A DNA stretch of 64,000 bases from Cyrtodaria siliqua (lineage: Eukaryota > Mollusca > Bivalvia > Adapedonta > Hiatellidae): assembly GCA_037043455.1 (NCBI GenBank), contig JAWPHD010011185.1:22261-86260 (forward strand), written 5' to 3'. The position numbers were made by a program, and so were the translations under genes. Every line of letters starts with the position of its first letter. Positions within the stretch are counted from its first letter, which is position 1. Under the pieces are notes generated by a model. The model did no database searches and was not told the DNA's origin. It was given only the letters and a program-made list of their open reading frames with translations. Positions 32,966-44,397 of this stretch are shown one piece after another.

Positions 32966-33720
32966 TACCCACGTTTTTGGAGAAAAAAACAGGGTATATT
33001 AAAATTGCCTCCGCTCGTCCGTCACCAAACTTAGGGTATGACTTCACCATATGATGCCGGCGTGAAGAGCAACATTGAGTTTGGCTCCGAGCCCAGGGGC
33101 CCTCAGTGGGTGTCAAAAGGTCAAATACACTAAAAATTGAATTACACCGTCATTTTTCCATATTTTTGCAAATCACTTGGTATATGTAATCGTCTATGAA
33201 ATATAAACAACATAAAAAATGATTTTATTATTACTCAACTCGGACTTCTGCCCGGGGGCCCAGGGGCTGTGGAGGGATTATTATCATTATTTTGTAATTA
33301 TGTCTCAAATGAAACATTATGATGATGGCTCCGCACCCAGGGTCCCTCAGGGTGGTCAAAAGATCAAATACACTAAAAATTCAATTACAATGTCATTTTT
33401 CTATATTCTTGCACATAACTTGGTGTATGTAATCGTCTATGAAAGATAAACAACATATCAAACGAGTTTATTATTTCGAACTTGTTTGTTGTGTTGGTGG
33501 GGGTGAGGGGTGATTTGGAGTATTTTTTTTTTTTTGTAGTTTATTTTTATAATTAAGTCTCAAATGAAACTTTATAATGATCATGATGATGGGATTACAC
33601 TGTATACATTTGATTCCTCCTACGTCATTGGTGGGGCTTGGAGGAAGGGGCATCAAATACACTAATAATTCAATTACGGTGTCTTTTTTACATACTTTTG
33701 CACATTAATTGGTATGGACG
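32966..33720 (+). repeat. Family U, about three diverged tandem units
   Basis: TCAAATACACTAAAAATT begins segments at 33121, 33364 and 33653 (last with ATAATT), giving spacings of about 243 and 289. Each is followed by TTGCACAT-like and GTATATGTAATCGTC words and preceded by a CCCAGGG...CCCTCAG or related block. The start (ATACCCACGTTTTTGG...GGGTATATT) resembles a repeat common in bivalves. The open frames here are incidental. Confidence 0.7.
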
Positions 33721-33925
33721 GTCACATTTACTTTGTATTTGCACAGTTGTAAATCATTTAATTGAAACTAACATCTTTCAGAATGACTGGTGTACTCTAA
33801 TTAGCAGTTATCGGAAGTTAAAGTATTGTAGAAAGATGAAATAGACATGTTACAAAACAAATAAGGTATGGTCTCATCTCGTTTGTTGATTTAGGCTCGA
33901 TGATACCATGCTCTATATATTACAT
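33700..33925. repeat. Family H, second copy
   Basis: AAATCATTTAATTGAAAC, GACATGTTACAAAACAAATA and GGTATGGTCTCATCTCG match the insertion at 26535-26795, without the long hairpin. Confidence 0.6.
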
Positions 33926-34244
33926 ATCTATTAAACAATTTAACTCTAATAAACATCAAAGGAACCTTTTTTGACAGTCCCCGTAAGAGAAACATATAAA
34001 TCCGATATTAAATTGTATTTAAAAGAAATAATTATATTTTGCACGACGTAGACAAATTTTACTAATTGCTTGACTTCAAAAGGAAATGATGTTAACTCTT
34101 AGCCTGCTAAGGGCGACACTGTCTGGCTGCTCATCTGTCATTTAACCAAAACACCCCTTTGTAACATAAATGGAATGGTCCAAATTCAAAGAAAAGACAG
34201 TCCATTGTACATTCAAAGCTGGCTAAGGGTTATCTGAACTGAAT

Positions 34245-34415
34245 AGCACAAATATTGCCTGATAATTGACCAGTACAGGAACATGGGGATTAATTTACTT
34301 GTTCAAACTGTTGTACTCATTATAAAAAAATCCATTTTTTATTTTTTTCCATAGATATTGCAATGTGTTAATTGTATGAATCTATTATTGCGTGTTATAT
34401 TTTGATTTAAAAAAA
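34245..34415 (+). repeat. Dispersed repeat J, copy 1
   Basis: GGGATTAATTTACTTGTTCAA and AGATATTGCAATGTG, then ATCTATTATTGCGTG, recur at 61905-62090. Family unknown. Confidence 0.5.
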
Positions 34416-34439
34416 CATAGATAGATAGATAGATAGATA
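34416..34439. repeat. (ATAG)n microsatellite
   Basis: Six consecutive ATAG units after a poly-A run. Confidence 0.9.
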
Positions 34440-34565
34440 CTTTTATTGACTTAAACTATTACAGTTTTTCATCATTACAAATATATGATAATTATAATAT
34501 AGCAATAATTAAAAAAAACATACACCTGTTTATGTTACAAAACATGGACATAGAATGATTCTTAA

Positions 34566-34871
34566 AGGGACACACGGCAATCTTTATTTTTTAAAAACTC
34601 AAGGCGTCCCGCTAGTTTTTCTGCATAATTTGCATTTGTTCAGTCATTAATATTAATTATAAGAATAGTATTAAGCAATTTGTTTTTGCATATTATTAAT
34701 TTTTAATATTATTGCACCAATAATATATTAAAACTTATAGCATAATAAGACGAAATAGTGAATACTTAAAATTTGATTTATTTAAATGTAACCAGGGTAA
34801 AAGTAAAATGGATACTGAATATATAAATCCAGACACTCATTTTAAATACTTCAAGATTGCCATGTGTCCCT
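34566..34871. mobile_element. 306-bp MITE with TTAA target duplication
   Basis: The terminal inverted repeats AGGGACACACGGCAATCTT and AAGATTGCCATGTGTCCCT differ at one pair. Both ends are flanked by TTAA (34562-34565, 34872-34875). TTAA duplication is the mark of piggyBac or Kolobok transposases. The A/T-rich interior codes for nothing, so it needs a transposase in trans. Confidence 0.88.
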
Positions 34872-34875
34872 TTAA

Positions 34876-36532
34876 AGTTTGGTATTAATGTGGTTTTGAA
34901 TACCGGAAGGAATTGTCAAACTATATGAAGCGCGTTAGCATAAACGTTTTAACGCCCTTTATGATAAATATTACAATCCCCAAACCGCATAAATGTTGAA
35001 ATCTTTCCAATCAATTCTTATATGTACTTTATTTTATTTACATTATTTTTCCTTAGTTATCGGACTTGGGAGATTGGTAATTATAAATACGTGCACAAAG
35101 AAGAGATATTGTCAGTGCAATGTATTTTCATACTGCGCAATAGTAATTTCCGATTGACTCAAAGGTAAACCAAAACGTGGGTTCATTCGAACCTAGACGC
35201 TATTTGTTTCAACGGAAATTAGCAAATGAATATCATCATTATAATAAGGTTTCTTTATCTCAATATTATGCAATTAATAGTATTTGATGTCATAATATTG
35301 ATGCAAAAACCATTGCAATAAATGACAAAATAATATTATATATTCTGAAAAGCAGCAGCAATCTATAACGTGTTTCCGTTGACGTAAGACTTCCTGACAT
35401 ATCAGAAAAATAAACTGCCTCAGATGCGAGACAGCATGTAATAGCGCGTGATACAGTCGTTATTATACCATCGCACGTGTCTGCAAAGTGACAGCAACTA
35501 ATTGTCATGGCCGTCATGGTGGAGGAACTATTGATTTTAGCGAAACGATCTAAGAATTTATGTTGACAATTATAGTTTATTGCTATACAAATAATAAATA
35601 AAACAACATAACAATAACATAACATTCAACAGATCACGTGGGCAATAATTAATTGTGGCACCCTAAATGTCCGCTAAAAGCATTTTGCAGTCTAAATCAG
35701 TAATTGTGCATGTCTTTAGCCGATTATTAGTTTATTCACATGAAAGTGCTGACAAGCATGCAACGCATATCACACATCACTTGTGCTAAAGGCATTATTG
35801 TTTATATAGCAACACTGCACTGTTTTCTGTCCCGTTCACTTCCGCCTGAACAAAGTTATCCGTCGAGGCTAGCCTCGGTCACCCGGCCCGCGTCTGATTT
35901 ATTCGTTACACTATGCTACACGGATCCAGAACCAGGGCCTGGGGGAAAATAGGACGTTTAAAATCGCCCTCTCGTTTTGGGCGATTTTGGTGAGATGTTT
36001 TAGAGATTCAACGATATTTTCAAAAAACATATTTTTAAGTTAATTTGATAATATTTTCTTATTTTTAACTTATGAGAAGCAGCAAGTGACGTTAAACAGT
36101 TTAACTGCTGCATCAGCAATTGACGTTGTACTTGTTTTACAACATGACGTCACGCAAATGTCGACTTTATGAGCGTGAAAAAAAAAGGCGCGAATAAATT
36201 GTGCTAATCGCTAGTGGGCGCTTTAATTGGCCTAATCTGCCCAGACCGATATCTGCAAGTAAGACATATGCAAGATACGGTCTAGCTGGCCGAGACCACG
36301 TCCAGGCATGCTCCCGAAGACTGACGTGATTGGCCGACTATGTGCGAATAAGTTCATAATGACGCAAGTGTCAAACAACTTCTACATTCTGATATGAGAT
36401 ACTACGAGAAGACGTGTATAATAGATAATATTGCCCTTTCGGTCTGATAATGTGTATATTCACACATTTAAATGCACGTTTAACCAGTCTTATGAATTCA
36501 TGTTAATAGTGGTCGTTTCTGTATAAGTAGGC
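34876..36532. other. No gene confirmed; includes two unclassified open frames
   Basis: The 111-codon minus frame at 35290-35625 begins with a hydrophobic stretch (CYVVLFIICIAI) and ends with another (YNIILSFIAMVFASIL), so it could encode a small membrane protein or be part of one. I recognise no family. The 70-codon plus frame at 35740-35952 is unrecognised. GC and CpG are higher around 35820-36350, where a CRE and two ATTGGCC words lie. This might be a promoter-like patch, but no transcript structure can be assigned. Confidence 0.2.
36145..36152. promoter_or_regulatory. CRE palindrome TGACGTCA in a CpG-richer patch
   Basis: Perfect CRE followed by an octamer-like GCAAATG. ATTGGCC (inverted CCAAT) lies about 75 and 180 bases downstream. 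Confidence 0.3.
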
Positions 36533-36815
36533 TTAAATGTCGAACAGAAAAAGAAGCATCCACAGAACACAGACAGCCAACTTTAAGCATACAAAGCAAA
36601 CAATTGGGGCAATAATTGAAGCAAAGTAAGTCACATAACACATACACAGTGGTTGGAAATATGTATATCGCATTGGAACGGTCAGTGGCAAAAATGATTT
36701 TAAATCAGGTTCTAGGAAGCATCAAACCTCACTCTTACCCTGTTCATCCCAATTAAACGGGACAGTGTAAATAAAGACATATCCACCAGATTATCCAACA
36801 AAATAGGCAGCATTA
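36533..36815 (+). repeat. Repeat family A, partial copy
   Basis: ATGTCGAACAGAAAAAGAAGC at the start, then GCATTGGAACGGTCAGTGGC, AGGTTCTAGGAAGCATCAAA and GGGACAGTGTAAATAAAG. Confidence 0.75.
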
Positions 36816-37149
36816 ATAGGGGATGAAAATCTCCTTTACGGTATCAACTTTTGTCCACATACTATGAGTTTAAAAAATATTATCCCTTTGGTTTCCGATC
36901 TCGGCTAAGTATATGAGAGTCAAGCATAAGGAACGGGGAACCAGTAGCTACTTCCGGAGATCTACATGGTAATTTCATTTCGGGCCTCTTCGGCGATGTC
37001 CCTTGTCTGGCTGCCATTCGCAACATCTCGCTATACAAATAAAAATACAACTCATTTGTATAGCGCAAACATTTTATAATACAATATTCTTTTGCGCTTC
37101 ACACATTTCATAAATATGTACAAAGTCATATATTCACAAGACAATCACT
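36816..37149. other. No gene recognised
   Basis: The minus frame at 36880-37068 (ARQGTSPKRPEMKLPC) has a repeat-like look, but I cannot assign it to a family. Confidence 0.3.
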
Positions 37150-37615
37150 ACGGTTCAGTCATTCAGTTATAAAACTTTGTGTCTTCAGTTTGCTTCTGAA
37201 TTTATTTTCATCTGTGACACACTTTGTCTTTAGGGAGAGCATTCCACTATTTTGGGCCAACCACAGCTACCTGATCTGTCAGCAATTCTGGTTCTGGTTC
37301 TAGGAACAACCAAATAAGTCTCATCTGATGATCTTAATTTGTACTTTCCCTGAACATATTTCCGTACAACCCTGTTCAGAGCAGCAATATGCATGGTAAA
37401 AATGACTGGACCCGCACAGGAGCCCTGTGGGACACCGAATCTCAGGGGTTCTGTATTGAAAAATGATTTATCGACGATTACTTTCATTGTCCTTTCAATC
37501 AAGTAGGATTCCACCCATTTTAATGGAGTTTCTTTAATACCAAAGTCATCCTGAACAATTTGAAGCACGATTGGAATATCAATTGTATCAAATGCTGCAC
37601 TTAGGTCAATTTTTA
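37150..37615 (-). pseudogene. LINE fragment with RT palm fused to C-terminus by deletion
   Basis: On minus: IDLSAAFDTIDI (the RT palm, with the first catalytic Asp in the AFDTID block), DDFGIKETPLKWVESYL, then FGVPQGSCAGPVIF (the RT PQG motif) and NRVVRKY. It jumps straight to KYKLRSSDETYLVVPRTR, the C-terminal segment before the element end (PKIVECSP, then DENKFRSKLKT in another frame). The YADD box and thumb are missing, so a deletion joined palm to tail. The PQGSCAGP motif differs from the element at 25.7 kb, so this is a second LINE lineage, probably CR1/L2-like. Confidence 0.85.
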
Positions 37616-38283
37616 ATTAAAAAGTGCTGTAATTTTCAAGAAATTTGTGGTCGAAAGGCAACTCGGGGAGGGAGGGGATGCGAATCTAGCATTTTTTTTA
37701 GTGTGACCTAATTTCAGTTTTCTTTTTATTGATATTTCATCTGTGTATCTAAACTTAATCTAAATTGTTTTATATGTAAATCATGTAAATGATTGCGTTC
37801 AAATTTGAATGTTAATATCCAAATAATCCAAAACGCAAAAAATAAATAAATCAAAAAGTCGGGTGGTGGTGATGATGGGGTTGGGGGATGGTTGTGGGTG
37901 GGGGTGGGGTGGGGGATATCTTTGAGAACCTGACCATTGCACCTACGTTCACGCACCTTCGCAACATCTCGATTAATTCTGAACTTATCTGAAATTGACA
38001 AAGTTTGTACGAATGGTCCGTACTGAACACATGCACGTGAATCTCGTAGAGTGTTAAAATACACGTTTAATGCTTGTTTCAATTTTTTCTTATTGGTGAG
38101 TCACAGTAATCTAGAACATAGAATAAAAAAAACTGCATAGGAGCCAATTTATTAGGCTAGTGAATCTCGATATTTGTTTACATGTAAAAGGAGGATGAGT
38201 GCAGTATCCTCATAGTTTGGAATTTTAAGTTTATTACTCAAACTGGATAAATCCCCATTTAGGCTGTGCCTTTTTCATATTTT
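37616..38283. other. No gene recognised
   Basis: The 118-codon minus frame at 37726-38082 crosses the G-rich tract (poly-Pro/His stretch) and has no recognisable domain. Confidence 0.4.
37858..37917 (+). repeat. G-rich tract with G-quadruplex potential
   Basis: Contains at least five runs of three or more G (GGGG, GGGGG, GGG, GGGGG, GGGG, GGGGG) with loops of one to seven bases. Confidence 0.8.
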
Positions 38284-38425
38284 ACAACTATTTAATTCCT
38301 TAGAAGTGAATGGTTAGAACTATTTATTAGAGACACGCCGAGTGCAATAGTATCCTTCTCGAGTCAGTAGTCATCCCTCTGATAAATAGTTCTAACCATT
38401 GACTCCTAAGGCAATAAATAGTTGT
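38284..38425. mobile_element. Fold-back MITE, about 48-bp arms
   Basis: The arms 38284-38332 and 38376-38425 pair (AATGGTTAGAACTATTTATT with its inverse), with a 43-bp unique centre. No coding capacity. Confidence 0.8.
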
Positions 38426-38980
38426 TTTATTATGTCTCATAATATAACAGTTTTGTTTTTTTTACAAATAAAATTAAAATGTGTAGTGTGAGCCGTGTAA
38501 ACAATGTATCTGTTTAAACAAGGCGTCACTGACACAGATCGACTATTGCACGGTCACGTGACGCTTGCTGTTTTTGTTTAAAAAAAAGCGCGTCAATGAC
38601 AAATATGTGCTATTGCACGCTAAATTTACTATTGCATGGTAACGTGATGAACTATTGAACGGTTGGCATATTTCCAATGAGAATGGTCAAAACTTTTTAA
38701 TCACACGTGACTGCTTCTAGACCAATGAAAAACGCTTTTATTTTATGATATATAATAATATACAATATAAGACAGCGATAATCACGTATATATACATTAC
38801 AATTGGGTTATTTCTCAATGTTATTTCAACTGCAAATACACAGTATATTTTCATAATATAATTATAATTCCAATATTGGAAATGTTATCTCTATTTTCTG
38901 AATCATTTTTCGATGGTCTTCGGTATACGTGCGAGTATTCACTTATAAACGCTAGTACCCTAGCACTATAGTAGCGTATA
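38426..38980. other. No gene recognised
   Basis: A motif like CTATTGCACGGTCACGTGA is repeated loosely three times between 38540 and 38660. Nothing else stands out. Confidence 0.4.
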
Positions 38981-39262
38981 TTGTCAATATGTTATAGTTG
39001 AATGATTTTTGGTGGAGTTATGGGACTTTGAATTTTCAAATGTAAATAATTTCCGCTCAACTCCTCCTACAATTGTCATCTGATTTTCATTAAACTTGGT
39101 TAGAAGAATCAAAATGATTAATGTCTAGAAGCGCATATTGTCAGGACGTTCTAGTTAAATGGCGGAGTTACGGCTCTTTGCAATTTTTCAAAAAATATAA
39201 AGCTTGTCGGCTCAACTCCTCCTAAATGTTTCTTCCAATTGTATTTCACAGGTATACCTTTA
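38981..39262 (+). repeat. Diverged tandem duplication, about 157-bp unit
   Basis: TTGTCAATATGTTATAGTTG (38981) and TTGTCAGGACGTTCTAGTTA (39138) start two units that share GGAGTTAYGG, TTTTTCAAA-like and GCTCAACTCCTCCTA words. The pattern resembles a minisatellite-like repeat common in molluscs. Confidence 0.65.
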
Positions 39263-39692
39263 TTCGGGGAGCCTCCATCGGTTCTACCGATTTCTTGTTT
39301 ATAATCTAGTTTAACACAATTCGTCAAATATTAAGACGGCTATGAAGCAAAAACATACCGGAATCAGCGCTTTGACAATGTTTTCTTATCGTGATTAAAA
39401 CGCCTGGTGGTTTCGCCACCGTGAATTCGATGTTATAATTAATACTTTAAATATTTTCTTTTAACTTTGAATTAATTCGTTACAAGTTAAAACAATAACA
39501 ACGGTAAAATGAAACGTCCTACGTTTGTTCATTGTCTAGATACCTGAAGTGCATGCAGTGCAATGAAGATGACAAAAATGCGTCTAGTTTCTAAGACTCT
39601 TTTTCTAGAACATGACGATATGATGCATATTTAATTTAGGTAATGCACGTTTGCAAGCAAACTACAATTCATATCCAATTTATATTTATATA
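39263..39692. other. No gene recognised
   Basis: No coding or repeat signal identified. Confidence 0.4.
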
Positions 39693-40000
39693 CTGAAAGG
39701 AAAAAGAAACGCATACTGGGTATTTCCGCCATATATTGTATGTTTAATATGCTACTGCTAATCGAATGGTACAGGGCGACATTTGGCCTGTCCTTTCGAA
39801 AAGAAGGTTTAAACAGTACCGAACAAACCAATGGTTACTTCCTTACAGTTGAATTATCGACGGAATGCACATTTGGCTCAAGCAGGTGAGCAAACGTAGG
39901 CTTTAAACGTTGCAGTCTCAAAAACATAAAAAACAATTATTATACTGAAATGGCTTGACTTTTTCAAGCAAAACTTCCACATTTATGAATTTCGTGTTTA
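39693..40000. mobile_element. Element E, one-ended copy
   Basis: Starts after TA with CTGAAAGGAAAAAGAAACGC and continues with the arm that is the right half of the copy at 54496-54962 (TAATCGAATGGTACAGGGC, CTTCCACATTTATGAATTTC). The other end is missing. Confidence 0.75.
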
Positions 40001-40419
40001 CTTTGAAAAATCACAGAAATATATACAACTTTTAAGTAAAATCCATCTTGTTGTTTAAATGGCTGACGTTATGATAAAAAAAAACATAATGCCGTCCGTC
40101 ATTTTCCTTTTGAAAGGCTATACCGATATGAATAGATATTTAAATTGTTATGTATGTAAGTCATTGTTTCCAAGGAAAGGGTCTCTGTAAGCAGTTTGCC
40201 TTCTTTCCAATCCATTTATTATTCGTAATTCTAATTAGTCCATTATCTATGAAATAAACTGTGTTTAAACCAAACAAGCACTTTAGTTTTGGCATTCCGA
40301 CAATCAGTTTGAAGATTTGTTTTAGTATGTAAATAAACATGATTACTTGGATAACAGTAGGCAGAAAAAACCAAATAACGCATTAAAACAAAACAGAATA
40401 TGACAATGTTTAAGAAACA
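40001..40419. other. No gene recognised
   Basis: No coding or repeat signal identified. Confidence 0.4.
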
Positions 40420-40735
40420 AGGCAACGGTCAGTGGCAAAAACTCCGCTGGGGTCACCAAGCCTCACCCTCACCATCCCAGTAAAGCAATACAGTGTACTA
40501 AATAAAGAAATCCCGCCATGCTATATCCTCTACGAAACCAGTTAACATTAATAGGCAATATAATAATAGCACAAAGATTACCATATACGAATATGAAAAA
40601 ACACAGGCATAGATAACAACCAAGCACGTACTCAAAGACTTGGCAAAAACCACAGCAACAAACTAATTAACCATTAAGAGCACAACAACACAATATGGAA
40701 ACAAACATCAAACATTACCGTCCTCTCCGAATTTA
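40420..40735 (+). repeat. Repeat family A, copy in duplication unit 1
   Basis: CAACGGTCAGTGGCAAAAAC to AAACATTACCGTCCTCTCCG, with the middle conserved (AAGAAATCCCGCCATGC). The left third of A is absent. A near relative lies 1.26 kb downstream. Confidence 0.8.
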
Positions 40736-41680
40736 GGTAGACGTTATCAATATGCCCGGTCATTGCGCAATCAAAGAGATAAGTACAATGGACTAATTTA
40801 AAAGGTAATTAAACCGCATGATTACTAATATTTACATAACACACGCACATACATGCTAGCTATAAGGAAGGAAAAACTAAGCATACCCGTTTTATGTTAT
40901 GGCGTTACAAATCAAGGGAATGTCATCCAAAGTTAACAGTTGAATTGCTGAGGACAAATAAGTACATCTGATGAAACTGAATATATAAAACAGGTATATG
41001 GTATGCTTAAAGAAGACTTTTGGAAAAATCCTAGTTTCATGAAATTTAAAAAAGCATGCAACTATAAATGAAACACGAAATTTAGGATAATACGTATATA
41101 TAAGGCGTTTGAACTAAAGAAATGATAAAACAATGTTCAGTCCGTTGATTAATTAGTAAGATTCCCGAAAACACTACCTTTGTTACCAAAGCAATGCAAA
41201 CTTAGTATTACATTATGGCAAACCAAAGATCTCTCCCAAGAATTCTCAAGTCACATGCATACAATTTATCATCAATGGTTCATGCCTAAGTCAAAATACG
41301 CACGTATGTGAACTTAAAGAATTATTATTTCAAAACATCTTACGTTCTATTGAAAACTTACTTTGAAATATTGTTAATCTGTATAACAAGTTCATTATGG
41401 TTTCGTTAACTATTTACATGTACTTTGAGATATATATCGAATTTACTAACACAAGTACTACTGCCATCTAACTATATTGAAATCAATAATTGTATTATTT
41501 GTAAACATATTGAATTTCATGGGCCATATTTGGCTTACTATGAAATACATTCCATTATAAAGTTGTCTCCAAATGCATTGCGATTATTAAGTGCGTCTTC
41601 TTCAAGACAAGTAAAATGTTCGTCAATCAAATCTGCACCCTGCAATGCTTAATCCCTAAAGCTGGGTGTTACAAATGGAT
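40430..41680 (+). repeat. Local duplication, unit 1 (carries empty MITE site)
   Basis: Matches 41685-42461 in order: an A copy, a flank with AACCGCATGATTAC and CATAACACACGCACAT, then ATTATAAAGTTGTCTCCAAATG and TCGTCAATCAAATCTG, ending CTGGGTGTTACAAATGGATT. A 630-bp stretch (40905-41540) is unique to this unit. The end is uninterrupted where unit 2 has a K element. Confidence 0.75.
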
Positions 41681-41684
41681 TTAA

Positions 41685-42005
41685 ATTTCATCAAACTTCA
41701 CTCTTCTCACCATATTGCAATCCCAGTAAAGCGATACAGTGTAAATAAAGAAATCCCCGCGATGCTTTATCCGCTAAGAAACCAGTTAGCATTAATATGC
41801 AATATAATAATCATGTAGCTTTCGCAGAACACAGTAAATTCCAAAACATGCACAATGACACACAAGCATAGATAACTACAAAGCAAGTACTCAATGATTT
41901 AGCAAAAATCAGAACAACAAACGAATTAACCATTAAGGGCACAACAACACAATATGGAGACAAACATCAAACGTTACCGTCCTCTCCGAATTTAGGTAGA
42001 CGTCA
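41685..42005 (+). repeat. Repeat family A, copy in duplication unit 2
   Basis: ATCAAACTTCACTC at the left, CCCGCGATGCTTTATCCGC and AACGTTACCGTCCTCTCCG. Same truncation style as 40420-40735. Confidence 0.8.
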
Positions 42006-42461
42006 TCATAGCGTCCACAGTATGTACGTTTATTGCACAGTCAAAGAGAAAAGCATAATGGGCTAACGGTAAACCGCATGATTACGATTATTTACATAAC
42101 ACACGCACATGTAGGTCTGACTGCTGCCAATAAGGAAGCAAAAACTAAGCATACCCGTTTCTGTAATGACGTTATTAATTGTTGATGACATTATAATGTT
42201 GTCTTTAAATGTGTAGCGATTATTTATTGCGACTTCTTCAATGTGCAAAAGTATGTAAAAATGACACCGTAATTGAATTATTAGTGTATTTCCTCCAAGC
42301 CCCACCAATGACGTAGGAGGAATCAAATGTATACAGGGTAATCCCATCATCATGATCATCATAAAGTTTCATTTGAGACATTTAAAGAGCTCGTCAATCA
42401 AATCTGGACCCTGCTGCGGAGAAACTTCGAAGCATTGCTTAATCTCTAAATCTGGGTGTTC
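42006..42461 (+). repeat. Local duplication, unit 2 flank (filled site)
   Basis: Collinear with unit 1 downstream of its A copy, but interrupted by a reversed U segment (about 42240-42395) and ending at the K insertion. Confidence 0.7.
42240..42395 (-). repeat. Family U fragment
   Basis: Reverse complement of the third U unit at 33540-33700 (CCTCCAAGCCCCACCAATGA, CATCATCATGATCATCATAA). It interrupts duplication unit 2. Confidence 0.75.
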
Positions 42462-42741
42462 ATTACGTGGCCCGAGTATAAACTTTCATACCCCACACAA
42501 CCCCTTCAACAAGAGGCCAAAACGGGGTTGGTTGGGGTATGAAATAAAACCTTTTTGTCAGCTATAAATGTTTGCATATAGTAAAATTAAAACATTTAAT
42601 CGGTAGTTTTAAAAAGGTTATCGCATGTTTTCAGTAAAAAATTATTTTTAAATATTTTATTGTCAAAATATCCGTTATAAAATCCTGCTATAATACGCTT
42701 TCCCATCGCTTAATGGAATTATGGCGGGACCACACGTAATA
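42462..42741 (+). mobile_element. MITE family K, complete 280-bp copy
   Basis: Begins ATTACGTGG and ends CCACACGTAAT. An internal hairpin (CATACCCC...GGGGTATG) lies at about 42490-42540. The empty site in duplication unit 1 (GGGTGTTACAAATGG) fixes the insertion point between GGGTGT and TACAAATGG, consistent with a TA target. No coding capacity. The length equals the copy at 58824-59103. Confidence 0.9.
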
Positions 42742-43736
42742 TACAAATGGATTCGCCGTTCTACCGGATATTGCCTTTCGCTTCAAACATTCTGTTGTAA
42801 TTAGTGTCCTATGAATTCTCGCACAATATTCAATACAGCAAACTGTCTTTTTTAAATAGTGATTTTTTTTCCAACAGTGCTTTGTTTGGTGAATAAGAGA
42901 GAGGGCAAATTTCTACGCGAATTTGAAAAAGCGTGTCGTAACGGGTTATTGTTCATTACACTATTTAATTACTGTAATTTTATTTGTAAAAAACCCAAAC
43001 TGATTGTTATTAAATTACAGTCATGATAGTATTCTATTAGTGTAACAACTTAGAGACCGAGCTGTTCTTGAAGAGTGATTGCTGTCATTCCATATACAAA
43101 TGAAAACCTTCGTAATGTGCTTCAGTTTCATATGCAATGTCCATATGCATTAAAATATACCGCATGCTATCCCTTCCGGTTAATTATTTTTAATGAAAGT
43201 GTTCGGTCAGAAAAGCTCGACGACTCGGATACGTTGTCTTGCTAAATCATTAACTATGAACTATTAATTTAAATGGCGATTATAGTGCTAACTTTTGTAC
43301 TTACAGTTCAAATAAAGCGTACTTCTGTCACAAAATAAGAATCTATAAGAGCCTAAATGAATGATATGAATTTCTATTAATGTTGTATACAACAAAACTA
43401 GCAGAGGCGTCTAGTTTTCAAGACCAAACTATTTCATTAACAATAATTACATCTTACCGTCAATGCATCTTAGTTTAGACGGTGCATATGCAAATTGGAA
43501 AGGGATCTGAAACACGTTATAACAGTGGTTTTATTCGTAATTAGATTAACACACATTTCAATCCCTTTAAAATAATAGTTAAGTGGACGGTTTTTATACA
43601 TACTAATGGTTATTGATACATACTACCCTAGGGGTATGGTTAAGTGCATACAGATAGAAACATTTGTTTGTTTGTATGTTGCTTTACGTATTTTTCAACA
43701 AATATAAGGTTATATATGACGGTCGATTGTTTTGCG
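42742..43736. other. No gene recognised
   Basis: No coding, RNA or repeat signal identified. Confidence 0.4.
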
Positions 43737-43918
43737 GTGGCGGCAGACCACTCCTTTTTCCTGGGTAGAACCAGTACTGTACATCTCCTGCCACCCGTAA
43801 GATTCGACACATTCTCACTAACAAGTCGAGCTCCCAGTGGGATTAAAACCCGCAGTGGTGAGAGGCGAGACGGTTTACAGCGCAACGTCGTTAGCCTCTC
43901 GGCCACAGAGACGCCTGG
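43737..43918 (-). mobile_element. tRNA-Ser/Leu-like SINE head and body
   Basis: Minus strand: TGTGGCCGAGAGGCTAACG (A box, as in class II tRNAs), then GGGTTTTAATCCC (altered B box) and GGTGGCAGGAG...TGGTTCTACCCAGG, the body word shared with the SINE at 5755-5975. Open frames on both strands (88 and 92 codons) derive from it. Confidence 0.75.
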
Positions 43919-44044
43919 ATAGAAACATATATATAGAACATATGCAAAAAATAATTAAGAACAATTAATAAACGGCCTTTGCCTGTATGGAATCTGGTTT
44001 CCTCCCGTCAATAGGTTGTGTAATAAAGAATCCAACCAAAGCAG

Positions 44045-44215
44045 ATATAAAGGTCGAACAGGAAACGTAGCATTCACGGACCACAATCAATCAAAAACAA
44101 GCATAAAAACAAAATCAATTATAAAGATGGATAGAGGTCATGGTATGACATCACAAACATAAACTAGTTGACAATAGGGCTACCACCTTGGAATGGTCAG
44201 TGGCAAAACGTCATA
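44045..44215 (+). repeat. Repeat family A, left-end copy
   Basis: AGATATAAAGGTCGAACAGG to TTGACAATAGGGCTACCACC and TTGGAATGGTCAGTGGC, then truncated. Confidence 0.75.
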
Positions 44216-44397
44216 TAAAATTAGGTTGGATGTCAAATGTTAACAGTGCTTGTACATATTCATTACTTAAAAGGTCAAGGAAATTGTGGTGAATATTTGG
44301 AAACATTACGAAATGAAATATTTTATTTCAACGATAACATAATAATAACCTACAAATGCTACATACACTAATAAATGGAAATGTTCTTCATCATTAA

